A program made the position numbers and the translations under genes. The notes beneath the pieces were generated by a model. That model worked only from the letters and a program-made list of their open reading frames with translations. It did no database searches and was not told the DNA's origin. Below, piece by piece: positions 33,659 through 43,219 of a stretch of 64,000 nucleotides of DNA. Source of the DNA: Lysobacter arenosi (lineage in GTDB: Bacteria > Pseudomonadota > Gammaproteobacteria > Xanthomonadales > Xanthomonadaceae); assembly GCF_016613475.2 (NCBI RefSeq), contig NZ_CP071517.1:3883893-3947892 (forward strand), in the 5' to 3' direction. Positions within the stretch are counted from its first letter, which is position 1; every line of letters begins with the position of its first letter.

Positions 33659-36652
33659 TCAGAAGCGCTGCTGGTACTTCATGTAGATGAAGCGACCGAT
33701 GTCGAACTGGCCCTGGTAGGACACGTTCGCGCTCGGCTGGCTGTACAGCACCGGGCCAACGTGGTCGAACACGTTGTTGGCGCCCAGGGCGACAGTCGCA
33801 TTCCACGGAGCCTGCCAGCGGAACTCGAGGTCGTGGAAGGTGTTGGAGCCCAGTTCGTTGATCGCGCGGGCCTGTGCCGGGCTCGGGTTGGAGACGGCGA
33901 AGCCCGGGTTGTCGCACTCGGCCGGGAACAGCGCCAGCGACAAGCAGGTTTCCTTCTGGCCCGAGTAGTAGCGAGCGCCCCAGGTGACGCCAAACGCACC
34001 CATGTCCCAACCCAGGCTGGCGTTGGAGCGGATGCGGAAGGTGCCGGTGAAGCCAGGCGAGGTGGCGTAACCGACCAGCTGCTGCGGCGGGGTCGCCGGG
34101 TTGGTGTCGGTCTTGATCTCGTCACCGACCGTGTAGGTCGTCTGCCACGACAGGTTGAAGTTACCGAAGCTGTCGGTCGGCAGGCGGTAGCCCAGGTCCA
34201 GATCGTAGCCTTCGGCTTCACGGTAGCCGGCGTTGATGCCGGTGAAGGTGAGGCTGTTGACGAAACCACGCGTCGCGTCACGCGTGAAGTCCACGCAGCG
34301 GGTCGGATCGTTCTGGATGTAGCAGTCGTTGAGCATCTGCGTCGGCGAGTCGGCAACGATCGTGTCGTCGATGCGGATCTTCCACCAGTCCAGGCTGACG
34401 TTCAGGCCCTGCACGAATTCCGGGCTCCAGACCACGCCGAGGGTCTTCGACTCCGAGGTTTCCGGGATCAGCTGATCGTTGGAACCGGAGAAGAACGGCA
34501 CCGGCGTCTGCGAGTTACCCGAACCAGCCGTGACGAAACCCTGCTGCAGCTGGCGGTAGGTGTTGGCATTGACGATGTCGCGGGCGCAGTTCGCGCGCAC
34601 GGACGGATTGGTAGCCGAGGCACCGAAGCTGGTGTCGCAGGGATCGGTGAAGAACGAGAAGGTCTGCGAACCGCCGCCGAACAGGTCGTTGATCGTCGGA
34701 GCGCGGAAGCCTTCAGCGTAGGTACCGCGGAACAGCAGCGAGTCGATCGGCTTCCACTTGAAACCGAACTTGCTGTTGACCGTGTCGCCGAAGGTGTCGT
34801 AATCCGAGTAACGGCTGGCGACGCTGAAGCTCAGCTCCTTCGCCATGGTGATGTCGGCCAGCACCGGGATGTACAACTCGGCATAGACTTCATCGACCGT
34901 GTAGCTGCCCTGCGTCGGGCCACCGGCCAGCGTGGTGGAGTTGCCGGTAACCGCCTGGGCGTCGGGGATGAAGCGACCCTTTTCCTTGCGGTTTTCGTAA
35001 CCCACGGCCATGCCCAGATCGCCACCCGGCAGGGTTGCAATCGAACCGCTGAGGTTGGCGGCGTACACGTTGGTTTCGGTCTCGCCGCTGGAGTTCAGGC
35101 GCTGGAACAGCCAGTCCTGCAGGGCCTGGTTGCCGGTGAGGCCACCGTCACCGGTGCGGCCGAACGGGATGAACGGGTTCCATGCGACGCAGCCCGGAAT
35201 GACCACGCGCTCGACGACGGTGGTAGCCGGATTATCCGGCAGCAAGCACTCGACCTGGCCCGTGGCAGCATTGAGCTGCGAACGGCCCGTCGACTGCTTG
35301 GCGCGGTCGATGTTGAGGTTGCCGTAGTTTTCCTGGTGAACCGTGTTGTTGTTGTAGAGGTAGTTGACGTCCCAGTCGAAGATGCGCTCGCCGACGTCGA
35401 AGCTGCCTTCCAGCGCGGTGGAGAAGCGCCAGGTGTTGGACGACGGGCTGTCGACGCGCGGCACTTCCCAGGTACGACGCCAGAAGTTCACGTCCTGCGG
35501 CGTTGCGTAACCGTGCTGGTTGCCGACCGGGTTGTAGTAGCTGTCGCGCGACATCGTGAAGCCGCCCGGGATCGGGCCTGCGGCGCCGCTCTGGAACGGA
35601 TAGCCGGCGACCTGGCGATCAGCGTCGCGGTCGGTGTACAGCATGTCGGCGCGGAAACGCACGAACTCGTTGATGTCGAACAGACCGTTGACGAACAGCG
35701 AGCGGCTTTCCAGCGGCGTGCGCAGGTGCGTCTGCTGGTTGGTGTTGCTCTTGTCGACGGTCGAGCCGTTCGGATCGGCGGCGGTGGCACCGGTGTTGGT
35801 GTTCAGCGCGTGGAAGTTGGCGATGTTGCGCCAGTCGGCACCCTGGTTGAGGACGCGGTTGCCGCCCTGTGCGGCCGGCAGGTTGATCACGCCCCACTGA
35901 CTGACCGTGGTCCAGTTGCGGGTCGGGTGGCGATCGCTCTGCGGGTACGCGCTGTACGGACGATCCTTGGCGAAGACTTCCTCTTCCTTGCGGTATTCCA
36001 CGGCGGCGGTCAGCGAACCGCGGTCACCGGTGAAGCCCATGATGAAGTCGGCACGGGTGGTCTCGCCGTCGCCTTCGCTGTACTGGCCGTAGTAGGCGTT
36101 GGCGGTGGCGCCTTCGAAGTTCGAGCGGGTGATGATGTTGACCACGCCGGCGATGGCGTCGGAGCCGTAGATCGACGAAGCGCCGTCCTTCAGCACTTCG
36201 ATGCGCTCGACCGCAACGGTCGGGATCAGCGACACGTCCTGCAGACCGCTGGTGCTGATGCCCAGGCGCTTGCCGTTGACCAGGATCAGGGTGCGTGCAG
36301 CACCGAGGTTGCGCATGCTGATGAACTGGCCGCCGACGTTCTCGCCTGCGGTCAGCGGAGCTGCGCGGCTGATCGCCGGTGCGCCCACTGCCGAGATGTT
36401 CTGCAGGATGTCGGCAACCGACTGGAAGCCCTGCTTTTCGATATCGGCGCGGGTGATGGTGAGCACCGGTGCCTCGGTCTCGATGTCGACCTGGCGGATG
36501 CGCGAGCCGGTGACTTCGATGCGATCGAGGGTGGTGGTCTGCTCGGTGGTGCTTTCCTGCGCCATCGCAACGCCGGTACCAGCCGCTGCGGTGGTGCCCA
36601 CTGCGAGCGCGAATACGATCGCGTCGCGGAGCGGGGTGGTCTTGGGATTCAT
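33659..36652 (-). CDS. TonB-dependent receptor 3 of three in tandem
   Basis: A 997-residue outer-membrane receptor. Signal peptide (cleaved near GVAMAQ), TTLDRIEVTGSRIRQVDIETEAP, plug with LVNGKRLGIST and VERIEVLKDGASSIYGSDAIAGVVNII, and a barrel ending FIYMKYQQRF. It is a more distant paralogue of receptors 1 and 2: the plug is alike, the barrel loops differ. Expressed from a promoter of the same design. The GGAGAGAGAG ribosome site lies just before the ATG. The ligand is unknown; peptides or complex glycans are usual for the class. Confidence 0.92.
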   Translation of the reverse strand: MNPKTTPLRDAIVFALAVGTTAAAGTGVAMAQESTTEQTTTLDRIEVTGSRIRQVDIETEAPVLTITRADIEKQGFQSVADILQNISAVGAPAISRAAPLTAGENVGGQFISMRNLGAARTLILVNGKRLGISTSGLQDVSLIPTVAVERIEVLKDGASSIYGSDAIAGVVNIITRSNFEGATANAYYGQYSEGDGETTRADFIMGFTGDRGSLTAAVEYRKEEEVFAKDRPYSAYPQSDRHPTRNWTTVSQWGVINLPAAQGGNRVLNQGADWRNIANFHALNTNTGATAADPNGSTVDKSNTNQQTHLRTPLESRSLFVNGLFDINEFVRFRADMLYTDRDADRQVAGYPFQSGAAGPIPGGFTMSRDSYYNPVGNQHGYATPQDVNFWRRTWEVPRVDSPSSNTWRFSTALEGSFDVGERIFDWDVNYLYNNNTVHQENYGNLNIDRAKQSTGRSQLNAATGQVECLLPDNPATTVVERVVIPGCVAWNPFIPFGRTGDGGLTGNQALQDWLFQRLNSSGETETNVYAANLSGSIATLPGGDLGMAVGYENRKEKGRFIPDAQAVTGNSTTLAGGPTQGSYTVDEVYAELYIPVLADITMAKELSFSVASRYSDYDTFGDTVNSKFGFKWKPIDSLLFRGTYAEGFRAPTINDLFGGGSQTFSFFTDPCDTSFGASATNPSVRANCARDIVNANTYRQLQQGFVTAGSGNSQTPVPFFSGSNDQLIPETSESKTLGVVWSPEFVQGLNVSLDWWKIRIDDTIVADSPTQMLNDCYIQNDPTRCVDFTRDATRGFVNSLTFTGINAGYREAEGYDLDLGYRLPTDSFGNFNLSWQTTYTVGDEIKTDTNPATPPQQLVGYATSPGFTGTFRIRSNASLGWDMGAFGVTWGARYYSGQKETCLSLALFPAECDNPGFAVSNPSPAQARAINELGSNTFHDLEFRWQAPWNATVALGANNVFDHVGPVLYSQPSANVSYQGQFDIGRFIYMKYQQRF

Positions 36653-36742
36653 CTCTCTCTCTCCATTCAAGCTGGTCGGTGTTCCGATAGGACTAGGCCG
36701 ATGGGGTCAAGAACGACGCCAAAAGCGGCAAAGTCGACCCGG

Positions 36743-36783
36743 ATCCTAACCGCGCCTTAAGGAAAGTAAAAGTGTCGTTAAGG
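36743..36783 (-). promoter_or_regulatory. predicted promoter of TonB receptor 3
   Basis: Minus strand: TTAACGACACTTTTAC with a -10-like TAGGAT at the same distance as in the two sister promoters. Transcription would start about 36736, just before the conserved leader element at 36715-36732. Confidence 0.55.
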
Positions 36784-36936
36784 ATAAGTTTCGATTGCGT
36801 GAGGATACGCGCCGGTATGTTCGGCGGAGCGGCAAGGCCAGCCGGACAAATGGCGAACGACGGCGCAGGTCGCCGAGGCGACCTGATCAGAAGTGAGAGG
36901 AGATCCAGGGCCGCCAATCAGCGGCCGGACGGCAGG

Positions 36937-37803
36937 TCAGAGATCCTGCTCGTAGCGGACGTAAGGCACGGTGCCTTCGTCCTTTTCGTCGTTGCCGGGG
37001 GCGAACGGATTCTTGCCGCGGGTGACTACGTTCTCGGCGCCCACGGTGAGCTGGCCGCTCCACGGGGTACGCCAGGTCAGGCCGACACCGAGCCCTTCCC
37101 ACTGACCCGGTTCGCCGGGGATGTCGACCACGCGGCCGACGATGTTCGCGCTGAAGTTGCCCAGGCCGGCACCGATGGTGACGCTCTTGCTGCTCCAGCG
37201 GTCGGCAAGCGCCGGCACTTCGCCGGCCGGGATCAGTCGCGCCCGCGCCCAGGTACCGCCAATGGACACGGTCGCCTCACGGCCGATGTTCTTCTGGCCG
37301 TAGACGGTAAGCGTGTTCTGGTCGACCTTGCTGGCCTTGTTGTTCGGGCTCAGCCATGCCGGCATGGCATCGCGGCCGCTGCCCAGCGCCAGGCCGACCT
37401 TGCCGCCGGGGCGGGCGAGGCTGGCACCGACCGTGGCATTGCGGCTGCCGGAAAACCCGCCGTCGTCGTCGAGGGTGGCGAGCATGCAGTGGTTGGCGAG
37501 GTTGCCGATCGCGCCGGCGAGGCCGGTCTGGCGATCACAGACCAGTCCCAGCGTGTCGCCGGCTTCCAGTCCGAATGCGGCGCCGAGCGTATTGCTGCCG
37601 ACCTGCCAGCGGGCGCCTGCGATAGGGGTACTGGCCGGTTCGAGCTGCAGCAGGTATTCGAGCTTGCCGCTGGTCTGGTTCCAGACCGGGAGGTAGGTCG
37701 TATCGCTGGTCCCACGCTTGCTCGTGCCCTGTGCATGAACGCCCGCAGCCACGCCCAGGGCGAGCAGCAAGGTCATCGGCAGTCGAAGCAGGCGCGTGTA
37801 CAT
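36937..37803 (-). CDS. exported beta-barrel-like protein, unknown function
   Basis: A 288-residue protein with a signal peptide (LLALGVAAGVHAQ). The mature part is rich in alternating Gly/aromatic strands, and the C-terminus (WSGQLTVGAENVVTRGKNPF ... VPYVRYEQDL) resembles the last strands of the neighbouring TonB receptors. The final residue is Leu rather than Phe, and the protein is too short for a plug plus barrel, so it looks like a small barrel or porin-like relative. Two Cys (LVCDRQ, NHCMLA) may form a disulfide. A strong promoter precedes it. I cannot assign a function. Confidence 0.6.
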   Translation of the reverse strand: MYTRLLRLPMTLLLALGVAAGVHAQGTSKRGTSDTTYLPVWNQTSGKLEYLLQLEPASTPIAGARWQVGSNTLGAAFGLEAGDTLGLVCDRQTGLAGAIGNLANHCMLATLDDDGGFSGSRNATVGASLARPGGKVGLALGSGRDAMPAWLSPNNKASKVDQNTLTVYGQKNIGREATVSIGGTWARARLIPAGEVPALADRWSSKSVTIGAGLGNFSANIVGRVVDIPGEPGQWEGLGVGLTWRTPWSGQLTVGAENVVTRGKNPFAPGNDEKDEGTVPYVRYEQDL

Positions 37804-37857
37804 GGTCTGGTTACGACCGGGTAAACCCGGTGGAGTTCCCCTCTCCTTAGGACCGCG

Positions 37858-37886
37858 ACTATAGACCGTTTATGTTTATTTAACAA
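37858..37886 (-). promoter_or_regulatory. sigma70-type promoter of the barrel-like protein
   Basis: Minus strand TTGTTA, 17 bases, TATAGT: the best sigma70 match in the window. A ccgggt/acccgg palindrome (37817-37830) lies in the predicted leader and could be a stem or operator. Confidence 0.7.
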
Positions 37887-37908
37887 TTTCAGATGAAACT
37901 GAGACTGC

Positions 37909-38841
37909 CTACTGGAGCCGTTCCGGGGCGGCCAGTTCAGCGGCTGCCACGGAGAACAAGCTAGCGATTTCCTGTTTATCGAAACGGTAACTGTGTCCGC
38001 AAAACTCGCAACGGATGTTAGCCTCGCCACCGGCCGCGTCCGCGGCGGCCTCGGCTTCCTCGGAACCCAGCGACACGAGCATCGCCTCGACCCGCTCGCG
38101 CGAACATGAACAGGCAAACCGCAACGGCTTGCGGCCCAGCAACTGCACCCCGTCCTCGTGGAACAACCGGGTCAGAAGATCGTCGGCGCTCCAGTCCAGG
38201 AGCTCGCGCGGGCTGAGGGTGTCGAAGAGGGCGCAGGCGCGTGCCCAGCCGTCGTCGTCGCCATCATCCCCCGGAAGCTTCTGCAGCATCAGTCCCGCGG
38301 CATGCCGTTCGTCGGTTGCCAGCAGCAGCCTGGTCGGCAGCTGCTCGGACTGGCGGAAGTAGCCCTCGAAGGCGCCCGCCAGGGAGTCCGACTCGAGCGC
38401 GACCAGGCCCTGGTAGCGGGTAGGGTCGCGGCCGTCGGCGGACGGGTTCTCGATGGTGATGGCCAGCACCGCATCGGGGCCCAGCTCGGTCAGGTCGCGC
38501 GAGACTTCGCCGTCGTCGGCGAGCTGGGCGATGCCGCGCAGCGTGCCGGCAGCGGTGCATTCGGCGAACAGCGTGCGAAGTGCGCCGTCGCCACGCAGTT
38601 GCACCGACAAACGACCATCGACCTTGGCGTGGCCGGTGAAGAGGGCGGCGGCGGCGGCGGCTTCGCCGAGCAGTTCGGCGGCGGCCAGTGGATACTCGGC
38701 GCGCGCGCGGATCTGGTGCCAGGTGTCCTGCAGGTGGACGCGGACACCGCGCACACCGGCGCCTTCGATCAGGAAACGGGTCAGCTGGTCTCGGTCGTCG
38801 CCGGCGGGGCTGGTTTGCGTGCTGCTGGCTGAGGTCATCAT
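37909..38841 (-). CDS. hslO: redox-regulated chaperone Hsp33
   Basis: A 310-residue cytoplasmic holdase. The substrate-binding N-terminal domain is followed by the C-terminal redox switch with the zinc-binding cysteines CSC (FACSCSRERVEAML) and CEFCG, the CXC-X(n)-CXXC pattern of Hsp33. On oxidation the cysteines form disulfides, zinc is lost and the chaperone is activated. Two adjacent ATGs (38841, 38838) are possible. It is divergent from mtgA across about 100 bases. Confidence 0.93.
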   Translation of the reverse strand: MMTSASSTQTSPAGDDRDQLTRFLIEGAGVRGVRVHLQDTWHQIRARAEYPLAAAELLGEAAAAAALFTGHAKVDGRLSVQLRGDGALRTLFAECTAAGTLRGIAQLADDGEVSRDLTELGPDAVLAITIENPSADGRDPTRYQGLVALESDSLAGAFEGYFRQSEQLPTRLLLATDERHAAGLMLQKLPGDDGDDDGWARACALFDTLSPRELLDWSADDLLTRLFHEDGVQLLGRKPLRFACSCSRERVEAMLVSLGSEEAEAAADAAGGEANIRCEFCGHSYRFDKQEIASLFSVAAAELAAPERLQ

Positions 38842-38940
38842 CGTGCTCGTGCGGCCGGCGCGTGGCATTGGCGGATAATGCACGCGACCGTGTGAAGGGT
38901 GACGAGAGAAGATGGGGATGGAGAACGCGCAGTGCAAGGC

Positions 38941-39699
38941 ATGACCGGGACCGGCGAGGCCGTCGCAAATGCCGCCCAGAACGTGGCCGTTCCGGCCCGC
39001 CGCCGCCGTCGCTGGCTGCGATGGCTGCTCGCCTTGCCGCTGTTGATGCTGGTCGCCAGCGTCGCGCAGGTCGCTGCATTGCGTTTCGTCGACCCGGCCT
39101 TCAGCGCCTTCATGCTGTCGCGGCAGCTGGAGGCATGGGGCGATGGCGAGTGGTCGTTCCGCATCGCCTACGACTGGCGCGACCTGGACGAGATCTCGCC
39201 CAACCTGCCGCTGGCGCTGGTGGCCTCGGAAGACCAGAACTTCGCCGAGCACTTCGGCTTCGACATGAAGGCGATAGAGAAGGCGCGCAAGAACAATGCC
39301 CGTGGCCGCAAGGTCCGCGGTGGCAGCACCATCAGCCAGCAGACCGCCAAGAACCTGTTCCTGTGGAGCGGACGCAGTTACGTGCGCAAGGGCATCGAGG
39401 CCTGGTACACCCTGCTGATCGAGGCGCTGTGGCCCAAGCACCGCATCATCGAGGTCTACGCCAACATCGCCGAGTTCGGTGATGGCGTGTATGGGGCGCA
39501 GGCGGCGGCGCGGACCTACTTCCGCAAGGATGCCAGCCAGCTGGCGCCGTCCGAGGCGGCGCGCATGGCGGCGGTGCTGCCAAGCCCGCGACGCTACAGC
39601 GTGGTCAAGCCCGGCCCGTACGTGCAGCGCCGCTCGCAGGCGATCCAGCGGCAGATGCGCTACATCGGCGGGACCGAGTACCTCAAGCGCCTGGACTGA
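38941..39699 (+). CDS. mtgA: monofunctional peptidoglycan transglycosylase
   Basis: A family-51 glycosyltransferase of 252 residues with an N-terminal membrane anchor ([20 protein letters not shown]). Conserved motifs are in order: the catalytic Glu in [30 protein letters not shown], and [20 protein letters not shown]. It polymerises lipid II glycan strands at the inner membrane. A GTG at 38899 in the same frame is an alternative start that adds 14 residues; neither has a strong ribosome site. Confidence 0.9.
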   Translation: MTGTGEAVANAAQNVAVPARRRRRWLRWLLALPLLMLVASVAQVAALRFVDPAFSAFMLSRQLEAWGDGEWSFRIAYDWRDLDEISPNLPLALVASEDQNFAEHFGFDMKAIEKARKNNARGRKVRGGSTISQQTAKNLFLWSGRSYVRKGIEAWYTLLIEALWPKHRIIEVYANIAEFGDGVYGAQAAARTYFRKDASQLAPSEAARMAAVLPSPRRYSVVKPGPYVQRRSQAIQRQMRYIGGTEYLKRLD

Positions 39700-39742
39700 C
39701 GCTGTCACCCGAAGCCCGGGGGTTCGCCTTACTATTCGCGGC

Positions 39743-40777
39743 ATGAGCGAACGCCTGACCATCGTCATTGCCGCCTTCAACGAGGCCGACAACCTGCCGT
39801 TGCTGCATCCGCGCATCGCCGCGGTGCTCGATTCGCTCGCGCATGATCCTGCCGGGAATGATCTCGACGCGCAGGTGCTGTACGTCGACGATGGCAGCAG
39901 CGACGACACCTGGCGGGTCATGCAGCAGCTGGCCGCCTCCGATCGCCGCGTCGCCGTGCTGCGCCTGTCGCGCAATTTCGGCAAGGAGCTGGCGCTGACG
40001 GCCGGCCTCGACCGCGTCGAGGAGGGCGGGGCGCTGATCCTCGATGCAGATGGCCAGGACCCGCCGGAGCTGATCCCGCAGTTCGTCGCCAAATGGCGCG
40101 AGGGCTATGACGACGTCCACGGCACGCGCCTGGAGCGCGAAGGTGAAGGCTGGATCAAGCGCAGCACCGCCCACGCCTTCTATCGCGTGATCGGCCGTCT
40201 GTCGCGCACGCCCATCCCCGCCGACACCGGCGACTTCCGCCTGCTGTCGCCGCGGGCGCTGGCGGCGTTGCAGCAACTGCGCGAGCGCCACCGCTTCATG
40301 AAGGGGCTGTTCGGCTGGGTCGGCTTCAACAGTGTCGCCATCCCGTACCACCGTGCGCCGCGCGCGGCCGGGCACAGCAAGTTCAACTTCTGGCGGCTGT
40401 GGAACCTGGCGCTGGAAGGCATCACCAGCTTCTCGACCGCGCCGCTGCGACTGGCCACCTACCTGGGCCTGCTGACCGCGCTCACAGCGTTCGTCTACGG
40501 CACGGCGGTCATCCTGAAGGCGCTGTTCTGGGGCGACCCGGTGGCCGGCTGGCCGACGATGATGTCGGTGATCCTGTTCCTGGGCGGCGTCCAGCTGATC
40601 GCGCTGGGCGTGATCGGTGAATACCTGGGCCGCCTCTATGACGAATCCAAGCAGCGGCCGCTGTACCTCGTCGACACCTGGCAGCCGGCGGCAGGAGTAT
40701 CCTCGGGGCAAGCCCCGCTTGCGGAAGGAGACGGCCATGCGCACCGTACGACAACTGCTAGAAGCCAAAGCGCCTGA
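39743..40777 (+). CDS. family-2 glycosyltransferase, bactoprenol glycosyl transferase (GtrB/ArnC-like)
   Basis: A 344-residue protein. The GT-A domain has YVDDGSSDDTW, LDADGQDPPEL and TGDFRLLS, the dolichol-phosphate-mannose-synthase-like set. Two membrane helices at about residues 230-300 (LATYLGLLTALTAFVYGTAVIL and MMSVILFLGGVQLIALGVIGEYLGRLY) complete the GtrB/ArnC pattern. It would transfer a sugar to undecaprenyl phosphate at the cytoplasmic face. Its 3' end overlaps the CBS-domain gene by 41 bases in another frame. Confidence 0.87.
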   Translation: MSERLTIVIAAFNEADNLPLLHPRIAAVLDSLAHDPAGNDLDAQVLYVDDGSSDDTWRVMQQLAASDRRVAVLRLSRNFGKELALTAGLDRVEEGGALILDADGQDPPELIPQFVAKWREGYDDVHGTRLEREGEGWIKRSTAHAFYRVIGRLSRTPIPADTGDFRLLSPRALAALQQLRERHRFMKGLFGWVGFNSVAIPYHRAPRAAGHSKFNFWRLWNLALEGITSFSTAPLRLATYLGLLTALTAFVYGTAVILKALFWGDPVAGWPTMMSVILFLGGVQLIALGVIGEYLGRLYDESKQRPLYLVDTWQPAAGVSSGQAPLAEGDGHAHRTTTARSQSA

Positions 40778-41165
40778 GATCTTCGCGATCGGCCCGGACG
40801 CGCCGGTAATCGAGGCGATCCGGCTGATGGCCGAGAAGCGGATCGGTGCCGTGCTGGTGATCGAAGGCGGGCACCTGGTAGGCATCCTTTCCGAGCGCGA
40901 CTACGCACGCAAGATCGTCCTGCAAGGGCGCTCTTCGGCCGACACGCCGGTGCGCACGATCATGACCAGCCAGGTGCTGACGGTCTCGCTGTCCGACACC
41001 GCCGAGCACTGCATGCAGATGGTCACCGACCGCCGCATCCGCCACCTGCCGGTGCTGCACAACGGTGAGGTGCTGGGCGTGGTCTCGATCGGCGACCTGG
41101 TCAAGGCGGTGATCGAGGACCAGCAGATCGAACTGGACCAGTTGCAGCGGTACATAGCCAGTTGA
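40737..41165 (+). CDS. CBS-domain pair protein
   Basis: A 142-residue protein made of two CBS motifs (about 10-65 and 75-130; MAEKRIGAVLVIEGGHLVGILSERDY and MVTDRRIRHLPVLHNGEVLGVVSIGDLV). Such stand-alone Bateman modules bind adenine nucleotides and regulate partner proteins. GGAAGGAG precedes the ATG, and the start lies inside the end of the glycosyltransferase gene, implying coupled expression. Confidence 0.9.
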   Translation: MRTVRQLLEAKAPEIFAIGPDAPVIEAIRLMAEKRIGAVLVIEGGHLVGILSERDYARKIVLQGRSSADTPVRTIMTSQVLTVSLSDTAEHCMQMVTDRRIRHLPVLHNGEVLGVVSIGDLVKAVIEDQQIELDQLQRYIAS

Positions 41166-41181
41166 GTCCGCGCCAGCTGCG

Positions 41182-43143
41182 CTATTTCGCGTAGCGCCCA
41201 CCGCAACCCGAGTCCTCGCCAGGACCTGTTTCCAGCGTCGCCAGCAGTGCTGCCGGCGGCGTGATCGTGGCCAGGGTCAACGCGATCGCGCCACGCAGGC
41301 CGACCTTGACCAGGTCCGGGTGCACCTTGGGTTGCCTGAAGCTGCCGTCGACCTTCAATGGCGTGCGGAACGCGAGCAGGCTGCGGTCCTTCGGCCGTGG
41401 CCGGATGGTCAGGTCGAGCTGCTCCTTGCCCAGGTCGATCGTGCCCGAGCCGAGCAGGATGGTGTCGGTGGTGTCGAAGGCGAACGAGCGCGCGCTCATC
41501 ACGCCGTCGTCGACGGCGAAATCGGCGAAGCCGCAGCGCACCGGGATCAGGCGATCGCCGGAGAGCTTGAACTTGATCATCTCGGCCAGGTCGATGCCGG
41601 CCATCTCCATCAGCAGGTTGCTGATCTTGCCGCGGCCCATGCCGAGCAGCACCGTGCCGTCGCTGCTGCCGAGCATGCGCGCGACCGAATTGCCGTTGCC
41701 GGCGATGTTGATCTTGCCGCCGATCTTGCCGATCGCGTTCTGCGCCAGTTTCACTTCCGGAAGCAGCTTGGCCAGGTTGAGCCCCGCGGCATCGATGTCG
41801 GCGCGGGTGGTGATGGTGTTGGTGCGCGCGTCCATGCGGATGTTGGAACGGATGTCACCGTCGGCGACGCCGAAGTTGAGCGGCTGCATGCGCAGCAGCC
41901 CGCCTTCGAGGAGCAGGTGCGCGTCCATGTCGTCCAGCGGCAGGCGCGGTGCGTTGATGTGCGATGCGCGCAGGCGCACGTCGGCATCCATCGCGCGCAG
42001 CTTGTCGAGCTCGTAGGGCTTGTCGGGAATCAGGCGCGGGCTGGCCTCGCGAGCAGCGGCTTTCGCCTCCTGCTCGGGATTGGCCGTCTCGCCACGGCCG
42101 GCCTGCGGCGTGCCGCCGACGAAACCGGCGAGGTCATCGAAGTCCAGGCGCTGCGAACGCAGGTCGGCGCGCAGGTAGGGGCGCTTGCCACCGGTCTCGA
42201 CGCTAGCGTCGCCACGCATGTCGCTGTCGCCGATGCGGCCGGTGAAGTCGCGGTAATGCCAGATATTGGCCTCGCGGCTGAACTGGCCATCGAGCGAATA
42301 GGGTGGGGTCTGCGGGATGGCCAGCCCGAGCAGCGGGTAGAGGTCGGCCATGTCGCGTCCCGACAAGGCCATGCGCAGGTTGAAGCCGCGCAGGCGCAGG
42401 GGATCGAGCAGCGTGCCGCGCGCATGGGCATGGGTGGCGCCGGCCGATGCGCGCACATCGATGCGGTAGGGCGCATCGCGATCGCGCAGCAGCAACGGCG
42501 AAGCGGCGTTGCCGCGCAGGCGGAACTCGCTGCCGCGCCATTGTCCGCCGCCGACGACGGCGACGGGCGCCATCGGGGTGTTGTCGGGCGAGGCGTAGCT
42601 GCTGACGCCGATGCGGATGTCGGTGCGCTTGGGCCGGTCGAGGAAGCGCAATTGCCCCTGCTCGATATTGACCCGACGGAACTGCATCTCGGTTTCGCCC
42701 GGTTCGCCAAATATCCAGTTGCCGGCGCCGCCCTTCGGGTCGGTTTCCAGCAGCAGGCGCGGACGATCGAGGGTGATCTGCGGCAACAGCACCTGGCCGC
42801 GCAGCAGCGGCCGCAGCGCGATGTCCAACTCGGCACGACGGGCGTCGGCCATGATCGGCTGGCGCGACCACGGCGCGTTGGCGAAGCTCACCGATTCGGC
42901 GCTGATGCGCGGCGTCCAGCCCAGGTCGACATCGAGATTGCCGCGGATATGGAATTCGCGTCCGGTGCGGGCTTGCACCTGCCGTTCGATCGGGCCGCGG
43001 AACCAGTTCCAGTCCCAGATCGCGATAAGCACCACGATGACCAGAGCGAGCACTGCAAGCGCCGTCCACAGCGGATGGCGTAGCGGCCAGGGTCGCGCGA
43101 CATCGGCGCGGGCCGCGTCGTTGCGATCGGGCGTTTGGGGCAC
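41182..43143 (-). CDS. AsmA family protein
   Basis: A 653-residue protein with one N-terminal membrane helix (LAVLALVIVVLIAIW, about residues 28-45) and a long periplasmic part. The AsmA N-terminal signature follows directly (ARTGREFHIRGNLDVDLGWTPRISAESVSFANAPW), and the C-terminal AsmA_2 region includes GNGNSVARMLGSSDGTVLLGMGRGKISNLLMEMAGIDL. The family belongs to the TamB/YhdP group that bridges inner and outer membranes and is thought to move phospholipids. Next to TrhA on the same strand, 76 bases apart. Confidence 0.88.
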   Translation of the reverse strand: MPQTPDRNDAARADVARPWPLRHPLWTALAVLALVIVVLIAIWDWNWFRGPIERQVQARTGREFHIRGNLDVDLGWTPRISAESVSFANAPWSRQPIMADARRAELDIALRPLLRGQVLLPQITLDRPRLLLETDPKGGAGNWIFGEPGETEMQFRRVNIEQGQLRFLDRPKRTDIRIGVSSYASPDNTPMAPVAVVGGGQWRGSEFRLRGNAASPLLLRDRDAPYRIDVRASAGATHAHARGTLLDPLRLRGFNLRMALSGRDMADLYPLLGLAIPQTPPYSLDGQFSREANIWHYRDFTGRIGDSDMRGDASVETGGKRPYLRADLRSQRLDFDDLAGFVGGTPQAGRGETANPEQEAKAAAREASPRLIPDKPYELDKLRAMDADVRLRASHINAPRLPLDDMDAHLLLEGGLLRMQPLNFGVADGDIRSNIRMDARTNTITTRADIDAAGLNLAKLLPEVKLAQNAIGKIGGKINIAGNGNSVARMLGSSDGTVLLGMGRGKISNLLMEMAGIDLAEMIKFKLSGDRLIPVRCGFADFAVDDGVMSARSFAFDTTDTILLGSGTIDLGKEQLDLTIRPRPKDRSLLAFRTPLKVDGSFRQPKVHPDLVKVGLRGAIALTLATITPPAALLATLETGPGEDSGCGGRYAK

Positions 43144-43219
43144 GCAGTTCGCTCCGGCATGGACTCACCCCACCTTCGATGGGGGCTGGTCAAGCGGGAG
43201 TGAATACGCTGTGAGCAGT

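Noticed and set aside
30488..36760. Two open frames of about 1000 codons on the plus strand opposite the TonB receptors
   Set aside because: They are shadows of the receptor genes, which have signal peptides, plugs and terminal Phe.
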